Translations under genes and position numbers: made by a program
The notes under the pieces: generated by a model
The model's database searches: none
Seen by the model: only the letters and a program-made list of their open reading frames with translations
Told to the model about the DNA's origin: nothing
Source of the DNA: Solirubrobacterales bacterium
GTDB taxonomy: Bacteria > Actinomycetota > Thermoleophilia > Solirubrobacterales > Solirubrobacteraceae
NCBI GenBank assembly: GCA_025964155.1
Contig: JAOPZJ010000170.1
Location: forward strand, 1-33,636
DNA length: 33,636 nt
Direction: 5' to 3'
In this document: positions 1 through 13,171 of the stretch, in pieces
Numbering within the stretch: position 1 is the first letter of the stretch
Layout: the number at the start of each line of letters is the position of its first letter

Positions 1-704
1 TCCCGGCCCGCGACGACGACGCCGCGCTCGGCGGCGGCGACGATCGGCGCCAGCGCCTGCGCGGCCGTCTCGGCGCCGCTGGGCGGCGAGGCCCGCGCCA
101 CCCAGGGCCGCCCGTCGGGCCGGCCGCCACCGCCGGCGACCTCCTCGTCGGGCAGTTCCTCGTCGAGGACGAGGGGCTCGCGCAGCGGCAGGTTCAGGTG
201 CACCGGACCCGGGCGCCCGTCCATCGCGGTCCACATCGCCCGGCAGGCGAGCTGGCGCATCCACCGCAGCCGGTCGGGCGTGGCGGGATGGGTTCCGACC
301 TCGACGAACCACTTCACCGCGTCGCCGTACAGCTTCACCTGGTCGATCGTCTGACCGGCGCCGACGGCGCGCAGCTCCGGCGGACGGTCGGCGGTGAGCA
401 CGATGAGCGGCACGCGTGCCTCGCGCGCCTCGATGATCGCCGGCAGGTAGTTGGCGGCCGCGGTGCCGGACGTGCAGGCGATCGCGGCCGGCCGGCCGGT
501 CGCCTTGGCGACGCCGAGCGCGAAGAACGCCGCGCAGCGCTCGTCGACGTGCGACCACGTCGGCACCTCAGGGTGGCGGGCGAGCGCCAGGACCAGCGGG
601 GTGGACCGCGAGCCGGGCGACGTGCAGGCACCGGCCAGGCCACAACGAGCCAGCTCGTCCACGAGGGCGCGCAGCAGCAGGTAGGTGTCGACGGTCTCTG
701 TCAT
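1..704 (-). CDS. menD: MenD, SEPHCHC synthase (partial, N-terminal part)
   Basis: This ThDP-dependent enzyme joins 2-oxoglutarate and isochorismate in classical menaquinone synthesis. The reverse strand reads without a stop from an ATG at 704 to the window edge, about 234 codons of a protein usually near 550 residues, so the C-terminal half lies outside. The translation begins MTETVDTYLLLRALVDEL and contains PGSRSTP, the HVDERCAAFFALG segment and a CTSGTAAAN stretch, all typical of the MenD N-terminal pyrimidine-binding domain. The ORF track misses it because it runs off the end and lists shadow frames instead. It diverges from menH, with 87 bp between the starts. No Shine-Dalgarno sequence is visible. 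The family call is firm; only the C-terminus is unseen. Confidence 0.95.
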   Translation of the reverse strand, partial: MTETVDTYLLLRALVDELARCGLAGACTSPGSRSTPLVLALARHPEVPTWSHVDERCAAFFALGVAKATGRPAAIACTSGTAAANYLPAIIEAREARVPLIVLTADRPPELRAVGAGQTIDQVKLYGDAVKWFVEVGTHPATPDRLRWMRQLACRAMWTAMDGRPGPVHLNLPLREPLVLDEELPDEEVAGGGGRPDGRPWVARASPPSGAETAAQALAPIVAAAERGVVVAGR

Positions 705-715
705 TGGGTAACCCA
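705..715. promoter_or_regulatory. Palindrome abutting the menD start
   Basis: TGGGT-A-ACCCA is a perfect 5+5 inverted repeat around one central base, directly upstream of the menD ATG. It could be an operator or chance; no factor can be named. Confidence 0.25.
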
Positions 716-786
716 TTCGCATCGCTGACCACGGGGACGGAAGATGACCCACGGGGCGAGGTCGTCCGCGCTCACGGTGCGCACGG

Positions 787-792
787 TATAGA
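787..792 (+). promoter_or_regulatory. Candidate -10 element for menH
   Basis: TATAGA lies eight bases before a GTG at 801, the spacing expected for a leaderless or nearly leaderless transcript. It overlaps the alternative ATG at 792, which would lie upstream of the predicted transcript start. This favours the GTG at 801 as the true start. Confidence 0.4.
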
Positions 793-1529
793 TGTGCCCC
801 GTGGCCACGCCCGACCACCCCGATCCGATCGTCCTGCTGCACGGCTTCGCCGGGACGGGGGCGCTGTGGGACGGCGTGCGCGAGGCCCTGGACCCGGGAC
901 GGACCGTCCACACGCCCGACCTGCGGGGCCACGGCACGCGGTCGGCGGTGCGGCCGGCCGGCTTCGCCGGATGCACCGCCGACGTCCTCGCGGGCGCGCC
1001 CGAGCGCTTCGTCCTCGGCGGCTACTCGCTCGGTGGGCGCGTGGCGCTGCAGGTCGCGCTGGGGGCACCGGAGCGGATCAGCGCACTGGTCCTGGTGGCC
1101 ACGACGGCCGGCATCCGGGACGATGCCGAGCGCGCCGCCCGCCGTGACGCGGACGCGGCACTGGCACTGGACCTGCAGCGCGACGGCCTGGCGGCCTTCG
1201 CGGTCCGGTGGACGACGCAGCCGCTGTTCGCACAGGACCCGCCGCAGGCGCGGGCCGCACAGCGCGCCGACATCGCCCGCTGCACCACCGACGGCCTGGC
1301 GGCGGCGCTCCGCGGCCTCGGGACCGGTGAGATGCCGCCGCTGTGGGACCGCCTGGGCGAGCTGACGATGCCCGTGCGGATCGTCGTGGGGGAGCGTGAC
1401 GCGAAGTTCCGCACCCTCGGCGAGCGCCTGGCCGCCGCGCTGCCGGATGCCACGTTGATCATCGTCCCCGGGGCAGGGCACGGCCTGCCGCGCGAAACGC
1501 CCGCCGCCGTCGCCGCGGCGCTGGTGTGA
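792..1529 (+). CDS. menH: MenH-like alpha/beta hydrolase, SHCHC synthase
   Basis: It probably eliminates pyruvate from SEPHCHC to give SHCHC, the step after MenD. The 245-residue product has an alpha/beta hydrolase layout: LLHGFAGTG near residues 15-23, a nucleophile elbow GGYSLGGR with Ser79, and probable triad partners Asp203 (GERDAKF) and His230 (GAGHG). The GYSLGGR elbow is the form found in MenH proteins. The position among menD, menC, menA, menB and menE supports the role. Coordinates use the ATG at 792, but the GTG at 801 is more likely if transcription starts after the TATAGA motif. A generic hydrolase is possible, though the context argues against it. Confidence 0.85.
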   Translation: MCPVATPDHPDPIVLLHGFAGTGALWDGVREALDPGRTVHTPDLRGHGTRSAVRPAGFAGCTADVLAGAPERFVLGGYSLGGRVALQVALGAPERISALVLVATTAGIRDDAERAARRDADAALALDLQRDGLAAFAVRWTTQPLFAQDPPQARAAQRADIARCTTDGLAAALRGLGTGEMPPLWDRLGELTMPVRIVVGERDAKFRTLGERLAAALPDATLIIVPGAGHGLPRETPAAVAAALV

Positions 1530-1561
1530 CGGGGCGCGGTCCCCTCCGCGACCGATCGAGT

Positions 1562-1596
1562 GTCACGTTTCCGTCACCAGGCGACGGATTCGTGAC
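1562..1596. terminator. Bidirectional stem-loop between convergent menH and menC
   Basis: GTCACG-tt-TCCGTC, a 7-nt loop, then GACGGA-tt-CGTGAC form two 6-bp perfect stems split by a symmetric TT/TT internal loop. It lies in the 156-bp gap between the convergent stops of menH and menC, where a shared terminator is expected. There is no T-tract on either strand. Nothing else was recognised in the gap. Confidence 0.6.
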
Positions 1597-1685
1597 GACG
1601 GATTTGCCCAGCGGCGGTTCACAGACCGTCTCAACACCTCGCACGGTCGCCTCAGACCGCGCGCGTACGGGTCCTGAGAGACCGC

Positions 1686-2708
1686 TCAGACGCCGAGCCC
1701 GGGCGCCGTCGGCACGCTGATCGCGCCGTCCCGCACGGCGAGTGCCTCCGGGATGTCGACGTCCAGGTGCTGCAGCGTCGCCAGCCCGCAGGCCGCCGTG
1801 ACCCGCAGCGCGGCGGCGACATGCACCGCGGCGGCGACGCCCAGCGGCCCGTCGAACGTCGATGCGACGTAGACCTCAGCACCGCCGGCCTGCACGAGTG
1901 CCGCCTGCGCGAGCAGGCCCGAGATGCCACCGCAGCGCGAGATCTTCAGGCAGACGGCGTCCGCGCCACCGGCGATCAGGGCCCCGAAGTCCCCGGCCGT
2001 CTCGTCCATCGCGATCCGTACCGCCACGCGCTCACGGACTGCGCGGATGGCGTCGATCCCGTGGACGGGTTCCTCGACGAGCTCCAGACCGGCGGGGGAT
2101 AGCGCGTCGATCATGCGCACCGCCTCGTCCACGTCCCACGCGCCGTTGGCGTCCAGGCGCAAATGCATCTCCGGGCCCGCGGCCGCCCGGACCGCCGCGA
2201 CACGCCCGGCGTCGTCGCCGAGCCCGACCTTGAGCTTCACGCAGCCGTACCCGGCCTCGCGGGCGGCGGCGGCGGCACTCGCCGCACCGGCGCGGTCAGC
2301 GGCCCCGATCGTGGCGTTGACGGGCACGCGATCCAGCGGCGCGTCGGTCAGCAGCGTGGCGACGGGCCGCCCCGAGCGCTTGCCCGCCCGGTCCCACAAC
2401 GCCAGGTCGACGGCCGCCAGTGCGACGGGGATGTCGGCGGCCTCCCGGCACGCCTCGAGCATCAGCGCCCCCGGGGTGTCGTCGTCGAAGGACTGCAGGA
2501 TCCCGGCGTAGACCGCCAGTGCCTCGGCGGCAACCTCGACCGGCACCCCGTCGTAGGGGGTCAGCGGGGCGGACTCGCCACGCCCGGTGACCCCGTCCGG
2601 TCCGGTGAGCTCGAGGATCAGCAGCTCGCGCTCGCGCAGCTCCCCGAACGCGGTGACGAGCGGCGTGCGGAGCCGCAGGACCTCGTGGTGGAGGGCGACG
2701 TCGGGCAC
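1686..2708 (-). CDS. menC: MenC, o-succinylbenzoate synthase
   Basis: This enolase-superfamily enzyme dehydrates SHCHC to o-succinylbenzoate. The 340-residue protein has the muconate-lactonizing layout: an N-terminal capping domain, then the barrel with the KLKVG lysine pair, metal ligands in LRLDANGAW, LVEEPV and AMDETAG, and a C-terminal CLKISRCGG lysine. The track extends the ORF to 2876, but that extension overlaps menA and reads as low-complexity shadow. I chose the GTG at 2708 because it gives VPDVALHHEVLRLRTPLVTAFG, a normal N-terminus. It lies five bases after the menA stop, so translation is probably coupled. It is the last gene of the menB-menA-menC operon. Confidence 0.92.
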   Translation of the reverse strand: MPDVALHHEVLRLRTPLVTAFGELRERELLILELTGPDGVTGRGESAPLTPYDGVPVEVAAEALAVYAGILQSFDDDTPGALMLEACREAADIPVALAAVDLALWDRAGKRSGRPVATLLTDAPLDRVPVNATIGAADRAGAASAAAAAREAGYGCVKLKVGLGDDAGRVAAVRAAAGPEMHLRLDANGAWDVDEAVRMIDALSPAGLELVEEPVHGIDAIRAVRERVAVRIAMDETAGDFGALIAGGADAVCLKISRCGGISGLLAQAALVQAGGAEVYVASTFDGPLGVAAAVHVAAALRVTAACGLATLQHLDVDIPEALAVRDGAISVPTAPGLGV

Positions 2709-2713
2709 GCGGG

Positions 2714-3592
2714 TCAGGAGAGCAGGATGCCGACCGACAGGAGCACGCAGAAGATGAGCTGCAACTGCCCGGTCCCGGCCAGGGCGCCGTTGAGCGTCGG
2801 GCCGTCGGTGTGGGTCCGCACCGTCTGCACGAGCTTCACCGCCAGCGGGACTGCCAGCAGGCAGAGCGCCGTCCACACGCTGAGGGGCCCGAACAGCCAG
2901 GGGATCAGCGCGGTCACGAAGGCGCCGTAGACCATCACGGCGTACATGACGCGCGTGCGGTCGCGCCCCAGGCGGACGGCCAGGGTCCGTTTCCCCACCC
3001 GCCGGTCGGTGTCCATGTCACGGATGTTGTTGACGACGAGGATCGCGCTCGCCAGCAGGCCGACGGGCACGGCGTAGGCAAACGCCTCCCACGGCCAGCG
3101 CTCGATCTGCGCGAACGTCGAGCCCGCGACGGCGACGATGCCGAAGAAGAGGAAGACGAAGATCTCGCCCAGGCCCTCGTAGCCGTACGGCCGTGGGCCG
3201 CCGGTGTAGAGGACGCCCGCGGCGATCGACAGGATGCCGACGATGGCCAGTTCCCAGCCGGCGACCGCGACGAGATAGACGCCGCACAGCACGGCGAGGC
3301 CGAAGGTGATGTACGTCGCGAGCAGGACCTGCTTCGGCGGCACGAGGCCGCCGGCGGTGACCCGCACGGGGCCGAGCCGGTCCTCGGTGTCGGCGCCGCG
3401 GCGGGCGTCGGAGTAGTCGTTGGACAGGTTCGTCCCGACCTGGATGAACAGGGCTCCGAGCAGCGCGGCGAGAAAGCGCAGAACGCTGAACTGATCGTCG
3501 AGCGCCTGGGCCAGCGCCGTGCCGACGAGCACCGGGGCGACGGCCGCGGGCAGCGTGCGCACCCGCGCGGCCATGAGCCAGATCTTGACCAT
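2714..3592 (-). CDS. menA: MenA, 1,4-dihydroxy-2-naphthoate polyprenyltransferase
   Basis: This UbiA-superfamily integral membrane enzyme transfers the prenyl chain to DHNA, giving demethylmenaquinone. The 292-residue product is strongly hydrophobic with about eight or nine membrane segments. The first aspartate-rich motif is [14 protein letters not shown] near residues 56-69, and the second is [16 protein letters not shown] near 187-202; these bind Mg-diphosphate. The start [17 protein letters not shown] is typical of MenA. It sits 11 bp after menB and 5 bp before menC on the same strand, so the three form one operon. Its own methyltransferase partner (MenG/UbiE) is not obvious nearby. Confidence 0.95.
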   Translation of the reverse strand: MVKIWLMAARVRTLPAAVAPVLVGTALAQALDDQFSVLRFLAALLGALFIQVGTNLSNDYSDARRGADTEDRLGPVRVTAGGLVPPKQVLLATYITFGLAVLCGVYLVAVAGWELAIVGILSIAAGVLYTGGPRPYGYEGLGEIFVFLFFGIVAVAGSTFAQIERWPWEAFAYAVPVGLLASAILVVNNIRDMDTDRRVGKRTLAVRLGRDRTRVMYAVMVYGAFVTALIPWLFGPLSVWTALCLLAVPLAVKLVQTVRTHTDGPTLNGALAGTGQLQLIFCVLLSVGILLS

Positions 3593-3603
3593 GCTCAGCG
3601 GAC

Positions 3604-4443
3604 CTACGCGCGCCGCGGGAACCGGCTGAAGTCCGGTGCGCGCTTCTCGCGGTAGGCGTTGCGGCCCTCTTGGGCCTCCTCGTTGCCGTAGAACAACAGG
3701 TTCGTGTCGTGGGCGAGCTGCTGGATGCCCGCGTAGCCGTCCTCGTGCGCGTGGAAGCTGGACTTGACCAGGCGCAGGGCGAAGGGGGACAGGGCGAGCA
3801 TCTCACGGCACCACTTCACGGTCTCCGTCTCCAGCTCGGCAAGCGGGACGACGGTGTTGATCAGCCCCATCCGCAGCGCTTCCTGGGCGTCGTACTGCCG
3901 GCACAGCATCCAGATCTCCTTGGCCTTCTTCGTGCCGACGAGATCCGCCAGCAGGGACGCGCCGAAGCCGCCGTCCCACGATCCCACGCGCGGGCCCGTC
4001 TGGCCGAAGCGCGCGTTGTCGGCCGCGATCGTCAGGTCACAGCAGAGGTGCAGCACGTGGCCGCCGCCGACCGCGTACCCGGCGACCATCGCGACCACGG
4101 GCTTCGGCAGGCGCCGCAGTTGGACCTGCAGGTCGGTGACGTGGAAGCGCCCCACGGCGGCACGCCCGGCCGCCCCGGGATCGGTCATGTAGCCCGAGTC
4201 GCCGCGCACGCGCTGGTCGCCGCCGGAGCAGAAGGCGAGCGGTCCCTCGCCGGTGAAGATGATGACGCCGACGTCCGGGTCCTCGCGCGCGGCCTCAAAG
4301 GCGCCCGAGAGCTCGATGATCGTCTGCGGGCGGAAGGCGTTGCGGACCTCCGGCCGGTCGATCGTGATCTTGGCGATGCCGTCATCCGTCGTCTCGTAGC
4401 GGATGTCCTCGTACTCGCCGGCGGGCGTCCAGGTCACTGACAT
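3604..4443 (-). CDS. menB: MenB, 1,4-dihydroxy-2-naphthoyl-CoA synthase
   Basis: This crotonase-fold enzyme closes the ring of o-succinylbenzoyl-CoA. The 279-residue protein carries the MenB hallmark [14 protein letters not shown], the oxyanion segment [36 protein letters not shown] (read in short pieces), and a C-terminal RDAYREKR-like segment ([18 protein letters not shown]). The track runs the frame to 5910, but that extension crosses menE and is low-complexity. The ATG at 4443 gives [17 protein letters not shown], a proper start. There is no Shine-Dalgarno sequence; a TAGCCT hexamer lies seven bases upstream, so the mRNA is probably leaderless. It is the first gene of menB-menA-menC and diverges from menE. 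Confidence 0.97.
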   Translation of the reverse strand: MSVTWTPAGEYEDIRYETTDDGIAKITIDRPEVRNAFRPQTIIELSGAFEAAREDPDVGVIIFTGEGPLAFCSGGDQRVRGDSGYMTDPGAAGRAAVGRFHVTDLQVQLRRLPKPVVAMVAGYAVGGGHVLHLCCDLTIAADNARFGQTGPRVGSWDGGFGASLLADLVGTKKAKEIWMLCRQYDAQEALRMGLINTVVPLAELETETVKWCREMLALSPFALRLVKSSFHAHEDGYAGIQQLAHDTNLLFYGNEEAQEGRNAYREKRAPDFSRFPRRA

Positions 4444-4450
4444 GGAGCGC

Positions 4451-4456
4451 AGGCTA
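4451..4456 (-). promoter_or_regulatory. Leaderless-type -10 for the menB-menA-menC operon
   Basis: TAGCCT on the minus strand is separated from the menB ATG by seven bases, putting the predicted transcript start at or next to the ATG. No Shine-Dalgarno sequence is present. Confidence 0.5.
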
Positions 4457-4508
4457 CTTGTCCTTGCTCCGGTGGACGGGCGTCGCCGCACGCTCGTGGC
4501 GCCCGGGG

Positions 4509-4514
4509 TACGTT
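4509..4514 (+). promoter_or_regulatory. Leaderless-type -10 for menE
   Basis: TACGTT is followed by seven bases and then a GTG at 4522. The spacing mirrors the opposing menB promoter and supports GTG 4522 over the TTG at 4513 used by the ORF track, which lies inside the hexamer. Confidence 0.5.
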
Positions 4515-4521
4515 GCCTGCG

Positions 4522-5805
4522 GTGACCGTCGACGCCTGGCTCACGCGTGCCGCCCGCGCGCACCCGGACCGCCCGGCGGTCAACGACCTGACCTACGCGC
4601 AGCTGCACGCGGCCGCACTGCGCACGGCGGCCGGGCTGGACGGCGTCGCCGCGGGTGACCGCGTGGCGATCGCCTTGGCGCCCGGGGAAGACTTCGCGAT
4701 CGCCCTGCACGCGATCTGGCTGCGTGGTGCGGTCGCCGTCCCGCACGATCTGCGCCTGAAGGAGGCCGAGCGCCCCGCTGCCGACCACGTGCTCGCCGGC
4801 ACGCTCCCGTCGGCGGGCCCGGACGCGCGCGGGTGGAGTCCGGTGACCCGCCACGACCTGGCGGCGCCCGCGGCGATCATCCAGACCTCGGGCACGAGCG
4901 GCGTGGCCAAGCCGATCGCGCTGACCTACGGCAACTGGCTGTGGAGCGCGCTGGGGTCGGCGACCGCCCTGCGCTCCGGAGGGCTCGAACGCTGGCTGTG
5001 TGCGCTGCCCCTCAGCCACGTCGGGGGGTTGAGCATCCTCGTGCGGGGCGCCATCGCCGGCGGGACGGCGCTCGTCCACGACCGCTGGGACACCCAACGC
5101 GTGCTGCGTGCCCTCATGGAGGATGGCGTGACGCTCGTCTCGGTCGTCCCGACGACGCTTGCCCGCCTGCTGGACGCCGGCCTGTCGCAGCCGCCGGCGC
5201 TGCGCTGCGCGCTCGTGGGCGGCGGCCCCGTGGCGCCGGAGCTCCTGCGTCGGGCGGCGGCCGCGGGCGTGCCGGTCGCGCAGACCTACGGCCTGACCGA
5301 GGCGTGCTCGCAGGTGACCACCCAGCGACCGGGCCACGGCCAGGCCGACGCGCGGCCGCCGCTCTTCTGCACCCGGGTGCGGGTGGCCGACGACGGCGAG
5401 ATCCACGTGCGTGGCCTCACGGTGGCCGGCAGCGATCCGCAGACCGAACTGGCCACGGGCGACCTCGGGCGCCTGGACGACGAGGGGCGGCTGACCGTCG
5501 TCGGCCGCAAGGCGGACACGATCGTGACCGGTGGGGAGAACGTCGCCCCGACCCAGGTGGAGGCGGTGCTCGCCGAGCACCCCGCCGTGGCCGAGGCGGC
5601 CGTCCTCGGGCGGCCGGACCCGGAATGGGGCGAGGCGGTCCACGCGCGCGTCGTCCTGCGGGCCGGTAGCGAGGTGAGCGAACACGCGCTGCGCGAGCAC
5701 TGCGCCGCGCGCCTGGCGCGCTTCAAGGTGCCCAAGGAGATCCGCGTCGTCGATGCGCTGCCGCGGACCACTTCGGGCAAGCTGCGGCGTCGCGACCTGC
5801 GCTGA
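4522..5805 (+). CDS. menE: MenE, o-succinylbenzoate-CoA ligase
   Basis: This ANL-superfamily adenylating enzyme makes o-succinylbenzoyl-CoA, the MenB substrate. The 427-residue product has the phosphate loop [10 protein letters not shown] near residues 122-131, the [10 protein letters not shown] motif, the hinge region [29 protein letters not shown], and the C-terminal catalytic lysine in [12 protein letters not shown]. It is shorter than generic acyl-CoA ligases, as MenE proteins are. The GTG at 4522 was chosen from promoter spacing and gives [20 protein letters not shown], a normal beginning. It is divergent from menB and transcribed alone; the next gene starts 49 bp later with its own -10 motif. 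Confidence 0.93.
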   Translation: MTVDAWLTRAARAHPDRPAVNDLTYAQLHAAALRTAAGLDGVAAGDRVAIALAPGEDFAIALHAIWLRGAVAVPHDLRLKEAERPAADHVLAGTLPSAGPDARGWSPVTRHDLAAPAAIIQTSGTSGVAKPIALTYGNWLWSALGSATALRSGGLERWLCALPLSHVGGLSILVRGAIAGGTALVHDRWDTQRVLRALMEDGVTLVSVVPTTLARLLDAGLSQPPALRCALVGGGPVAPELLRRAAAAGVPVAQTYGLTEACSQVTTQRPGHGQADARPPLFCTRVRVADDGEIHVRGLTVAGSDPQTELATGDLGRLDDEGRLTVVGRKADTIVTGGENVAPTQVEAVLAEHPAVAEAAVLGRPDPEWGEAVHARVVLRAGSEVSEHALREHCAARLARFKVPKEIRVVDALPRTTSGKLRRRDLR

Positions 5806-5842
5806 GCCGCGGTACCCGCGACGTCGTGTCGGACGAGGTGAA

Positions 5843-5848
5843 TACGAT
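5843..5848 (+). promoter_or_regulatory. Leaderless-type -10 for the secreted PKD protein
   Basis: TACGAT lies six bases before the ATG at 5855, with no Shine-Dalgarno sequence. Confidence 0.45.
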
Positions 5849-5854
5849 GCGCGC

Positions 5855-7939
5855 ATGCCACGCCGGATTTCCGTCATCCTCGTCACCGCCGCTGTCGGCG
5901 CGGCTGCCACGCCTGCCGTGGGGCAGGCCGCCGAGACCTACACGGTCGACGCCGGGGCTGCCGCCCCGGGCTGCGTCGCCAAGGTCTGCAAGACGGTGAT
6001 CGCTGCCGTGGGCGTCGTCGCGGACGGGGACACGATCATCGTCAAGCCGGGCACCTACAAGGAGACCGGCAAGATCACGTTGACGAAGAAGAACGTGCTC
6101 ATCCAGGGGACCGCCGGCAAGACGACGATCTATCCCGCCGCCAGCGCCGCGACGGGCGACCCGACATTCACCCTCATCCAGGGGAACGTGCTCGACGGCA
6201 TCACCGTCGCGACCGCCGCCAACGCTGGCCCTGCGGTCCTCGTGACCGGACGCGACACCGTCTTCAAGAACGGCGCGATCCTGCGCCTGGTCGCCAGCAC
6301 GGACGACGCCGCCGCCTACGCGGTGGACCCGACCGTCGGCGCCGGCACGAGCACGCTGAAGAGCAGCACGATCATCAACGGGCCGGCCGGCGCGACGACG
6401 CAGACGCAGCCCGCGGTGCTCGGCAACGCGACCTCGACGCTCGCGATCGCCGACTCGCTCGTCATCTCCGGCGCCGGCAACGGCCCGGCGGTCGGACTCG
6501 TCGGCAACGACAAGAACGCCGACAGCAGCCCAATTGCGAACACCGTCACGCGCAGCACGCTCGTCGCGCAGAAGCCGGCCAGCGATGCGCTCACGGTCAC
6601 GAGCCCGGCCACCGACGCGCTGAAGAAAGCCGTCACGCTCGACTCCATCGCTCTGCTGGCGGGCGCCTCGGGCGCGGGCCTGAAGGTCGCCACCCTCGGC
6701 GGGGCCCTCCCGGGGCAGGACACTGCCGGCGACGTGAAGGTCATCGCGACCCACGTCACGGTGGCCGGCGGCGACAAGCCCTTCGCCGTCTCCGCCGCGT
6801 CGTCGGGACAGACCGCGGCCGGCAACGTGGACGTCACGTTCGACCGCTCGATCGTCCACGGCAAGAGCCAGGGGACCGTCACAAGCTTCACCCCGGCGAT
6901 CCCGATTTCGCTCCTGGGTGGTGTCGCGAACACCGCCAGGGTCACGGTATCGACTTCCGATACCACCCAGAACGCGGTGGGCGCGGCGGCGGACAACGCC
7001 ACCGTCACGGTGCCCGGCAAGATGACGACGCCCGACGACCAGCTGTTCGTCAACCTCGCCAAGCTCAACGTCCACCTGCGGGCGACTGCGCCGGTGATCG
7101 ACAAGGGCGGTGCGCCCGTCGGCGGGGAGTCCACGACGGACTTCGAGGGTCAGCCCCGGCTGGCGGGTGCCGCGACCGACCTGGGCGCCGACGAGTTCCT
7201 GAACCTCAAGCCCACGGCGTCGGCGGTGGCGACCCCGGTGGCGGCCAGGCAGGGCGACACGATCACCTTCGACGGCTCCAAGTCGACCGACCCGGAGGGC
7301 GCGTCCGGTGGCGGCATCGCCAAGTACCGCTGGTTCTTCGGCGACGGCAGCACCCAGGAGACCACGACGCCGGCGATCACGCACGTCTACAGCCAGCTCG
7401 GGATCTACAACGCGACGCTGACGGTCGTCGACACCGGCGGCGCCGCCAGCACCGCGGTCGCGATCCCGACGGTGCTGATCACCGACGGCACCCCGCCGGT
7501 CGTGAAGCTCACCTCGCCGGCGAAGAACAAGGCCTTCAAGATCTTCGCCACCAAGAAGGTCAAGCAGGGCAAGAAGACCGTGACGACGACGACGCTCGAC
7601 AAGAAGCTCCTGGCCAAGGTCCTCTTCACGGGCACCGCCACCGACGCGACGCCCGTGAAGTCGGTGGAGCTCTCGATCCGCCGCGTCTCGATCACGAAGA
7701 AGAAGACGACGAGCGCCGCCGCGGCGGCGTGCGTGTACCTCGACGGCAAGACGACCTTCAAGGCTTCCAGCTGCAAGAAGCCCGTGTTCTTCGTCCTCAC
7801 GCAGAAGAACGGCGCCTTCTCGTACAAGCTCAAGAGCACGCTCAAGCCCAAGGCCGGTGTCTACGAGGTGTCCGCCCGCGCGACGGACGCCGGCGGGTCC
7901 GTCTCCAAGCCGGTCACAGTGCGCTTTGTGTTGAAGTAG
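5855..7939 (+). CDS. Secreted beta-helix protein with PKD domain and Ig-like C-terminus
   Basis: This 694-residue protein is probably exported. It begins with a short basic stretch and hydrophobic core ([18 protein letters not shown]), with likely cleavage after VGQAA near residue 26. Residues about 30-450 hold a parallel beta-helix-like region starting with the [15 protein letters not shown] pattern and ending in a LGADEFLN motif, as in right-handed beta-helix/choice-of-anchor proteins. A PKD domain follows near 452-540 ([36 protein letters not shown]). The last 150 residues form a lysine-rich Ig-like module with a cysteine pair (CVYLDG near 626 and SSCKKP near 639). There is no LPXTG motif or anchor, so release or non-covalent wall binding is likely. 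No catalytic motif was recognised. It stands alone between men genes and a methyltransferase. Confidence 0.85.
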   Translation: MPRRISVILVTAAVGAAATPAVGQAAETYTVDAGAAAPGCVAKVCKTVIAAVGVVADGDTIIVKPGTYKETGKITLTKKNVLIQGTAGKTTIYPAASAATGDPTFTLIQGNVLDGITVATAANAGPAVLVTGRDTVFKNGAILRLVASTDDAAAYAVDPTVGAGTSTLKSSTIINGPAGATTQTQPAVLGNATSTLAIADSLVISGAGNGPAVGLVGNDKNADSSPIANTVTRSTLVAQKPASDALTVTSPATDALKKAVTLDSIALLAGASGAGLKVATLGGALPGQDTAGDVKVIATHVTVAGGDKPFAVSAASSGQTAAGNVDVTFDRSIVHGKSQGTVTSFTPAIPISLLGGVANTARVTVSTSDTTQNAVGAAADNATVTVPGKMTTPDDQLFVNLAKLNVHLRATAPVIDKGGAPVGGESTTDFEGQPRLAGAATDLGADEFLNLKPTASAVATPVAARQGDTITFDGSKSTDPEGASGGGIAKYRWFFGDGSTQETTTPAITHVYSQLGIYNATLTVVDTGGAASTAVAIPTVLITDGTPPVVKLTSPAKNKAFKIFATKKVKQGKKTVTTTTLDKKLLAKVLFTGTATDATPVKSVELSIRRVSITKKKTTSAAAAACVYLDGKTTFKASSCKKPVFFVLTQKNGAFSYKLKSTLKPKAGVYEVSARATDAGGSVSKPVTVRFVLK

Positions 7940-7960
7940 TGCCACCGGCTGCGGCTGGCC

Positions 7961-7966
7961 TACTGT
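7961..7966 (+). promoter_or_regulatory. Candidate -10 for the methyltransferase gene
   Basis: TACTGT lies ten bases before the ATG at 7977. A GGGGGA stretch also sits in between and could act as a weak ribosome site. Confidence 0.35.
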
Positions 7967-7976
7967 GGGGGACCTG

Positions 7977-8837
7977 ATGGGACTCGAAGAGGACGTAGCG
8001 GCCTTCCGCGTAACCAGCCGCGAGCGGTGGGAGCAGGCCTCCGCGGGCTGGAGCGCCCGCCGCCGGGCCTTCCAGGAGGCCGCCCTACCGGTGTCGGCGT
8101 GGATGGTCGACGCGATCGCCCCCCAGCCGGGGCAGACCGTCCTCGAACTGGCCGCCGGCCCGGGGGACACCGGGCTCATGGCCGCGCAGCTCCTGCGCCC
8201 CGGCGGCAAGCTCATCTCCACCGACGGCGCGGAGGCCATGGTCACCATCGCGCGGGAGCGCGCCGGTGAGCTCGGCCTCATGGACATCGTCGACGCCAAG
8301 GCGATGGAGGCCGAGTGGATCGACCTGGAGACCGCCACCGTCGACGCGGTCCTGTGCCGTTGGGGCTACATGCTGCTCGCCGATCCCGAGACGGCGCTGC
8401 GTGAGACGCGCCGTGTCCTGCGCCCGGGCGGGCGTCTCGCGCTCGCGGTCTGGGACACGCGAGCGGTGAACCCGCTGCTGGCGGCGCCGGGCGAGGTGGC
8501 CGTGGAGCTCGGGCTCGCCCCGGCCCCACCGCCGGGTCAGCCGGGGCCGTTCGCACTGGCAGACCGGGAGGAGCTCATCGACATCGTCGCGACCGCCGGC
8601 TTCCAGGACATCGAGGTCGACACCGTCGACCTGCACTTCGACTTCAAGACCGCTGACGCGGCCTGGGACCACCAGCGCGACCTGTCGCCGACGCTCGCCG
8701 TGGTGGCGGCGGGGCTCTCGCCGGCCGACCACTACCGGCTGCGCGATGCCTTCGACGAGCGCCTGGCGCCGTTCGTCAAGGACGACGGCAGCGTGTCCGT
8801 CCCCGGCCGCACGTTCGTCGCGGCCGCCGTCGCCTGA
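7977..8837 (+). CDS. SAM-dependent class I methyltransferase
   Basis: The 286-residue product has the Rossmann methyltransferase signature: motif I LELAAGPGDTGLMAAQLL near residues 55-72, an acidic strand-2 end (ISTDGAEAM), a motif near VDAVLCRWGYMLL and the RVLRPGGRLALAVWD post-motif typical of UbiE/Methyltransf_11 proteins. The substrate is unknown. Proximity to the menaquinone genes makes a MenG-like role tempting, but it does not look like a canonical UbiE/MenG, has a long C-terminal part, and is separated from menE by another gene. The track begins at GTG 7965; ATG 7977 is preferred because of the -10 spacing. A hairpin downstream separates it from ilvC. Confidence 0.85.
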   Translation: MGLEEDVAAFRVTSRERWEQASAGWSARRRAFQEAALPVSAWMVDAIAPQPGQTVLELAAGPGDTGLMAAQLLRPGGKLISTDGAEAMVTIARERAGELGLMDIVDAKAMEAEWIDLETATVDAVLCRWGYMLLADPETALRETRRVLRPGGRLALAVWDTRAVNPLLAAPGEVAVELGLAPAPPPGQPGPFALADREELIDIVATAGFQDIEVDTVDLHFDFKTADAAWDHQRDLSPTLAVVAAGLSPADHYRLRDAFDERLAPFVKDDGSVSVPGRTFVAAAVA

Positions 8838-8865
8838 GCACCCGCCCGTCGCGCCGGCGCACGAC

Positions 8866-8883
8866 GCCGCCCCGCCGGGCGGC
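8866..8883 (+). terminator. GC hairpin between methyltransferase and ilvC
   Basis: GCCGCCC-cgcc-GGGCGGC is a perfect 7-bp stem with a 4-nt loop, 29 bp after the methyltransferase stop and just ahead of the ilvC -10 motif. It has no T-tract, so it is only a likely terminator. Confidence 0.5.
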
Positions 8884-8890
8884 ACGTCGC

Positions 8891-8896
8891 TATCGT
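8891..8896 (+). promoter_or_regulatory. Candidate -10 for ilvC
   Basis: TATCGT lies ten bases before the ilvC ATG. There is no Shine-Dalgarno sequence, suggesting a very short or absent leader. No attenuator or leader peptide fits in this space. Confidence 0.45.
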
Positions 8897-8906
8897 CCGG
8901 CGACTT

Positions 8907-13006
<4,100 letters not shown>

Positions 13007-13015
13007 AGGTGCGTT

Positions 13016-13043
13016 GCGGCAATGCCCCCAGGGCCGTTGCTGC
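13016..13043 (+). terminator. Hairpin after serA
   Basis: GCGGCAA pairs with TTGCTGC (one G-U), and inside it GCCC pairs with GGGC. The structure begins ten bases after the serA stop. No T-tract follows, so this is a probable intrinsic or Rho-assisted terminator. Confidence 0.45.
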
Positions 13044-13124
13044 GCTTGACCCGTGGCTGCCGCGAGCAGATTTGGCATGTGACACCGTGGACAACCATGC
13101 CCGTCAATGCGCGACAGCCTGTCG

Positions 13125-13153
13125 TTGCCCTCACCGCGGCCCCAACGTAAGGT
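13125..13153 (+). promoter_or_regulatory. Promoter of the permease-usp operon
   Basis: TTGCCC, a 17-bp spacer and TAAGGT form a recognisable promoter, with the start expected near 13160. Upstream lie two inverted repeats that could bind regulators: GGCATG...CATGCC (13074-13101) and CGACA-gcc-TGTCG next to the -35. Confidence 0.5.
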
Positions 13154-13171
13154 CGGCCGTCCAGTCCATTG

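Noticed and set aside
4444-5910. N-terminal extension of menB in the track
   Set aside because: The extension crosses menE and is low complexity; the true MenB start is the ATG at 4443.
5723-8338. 871-aa minus-strand ORF
   Set aside because: Antisense to the secreted PKD protein, which has a signal peptide and domain motifs.
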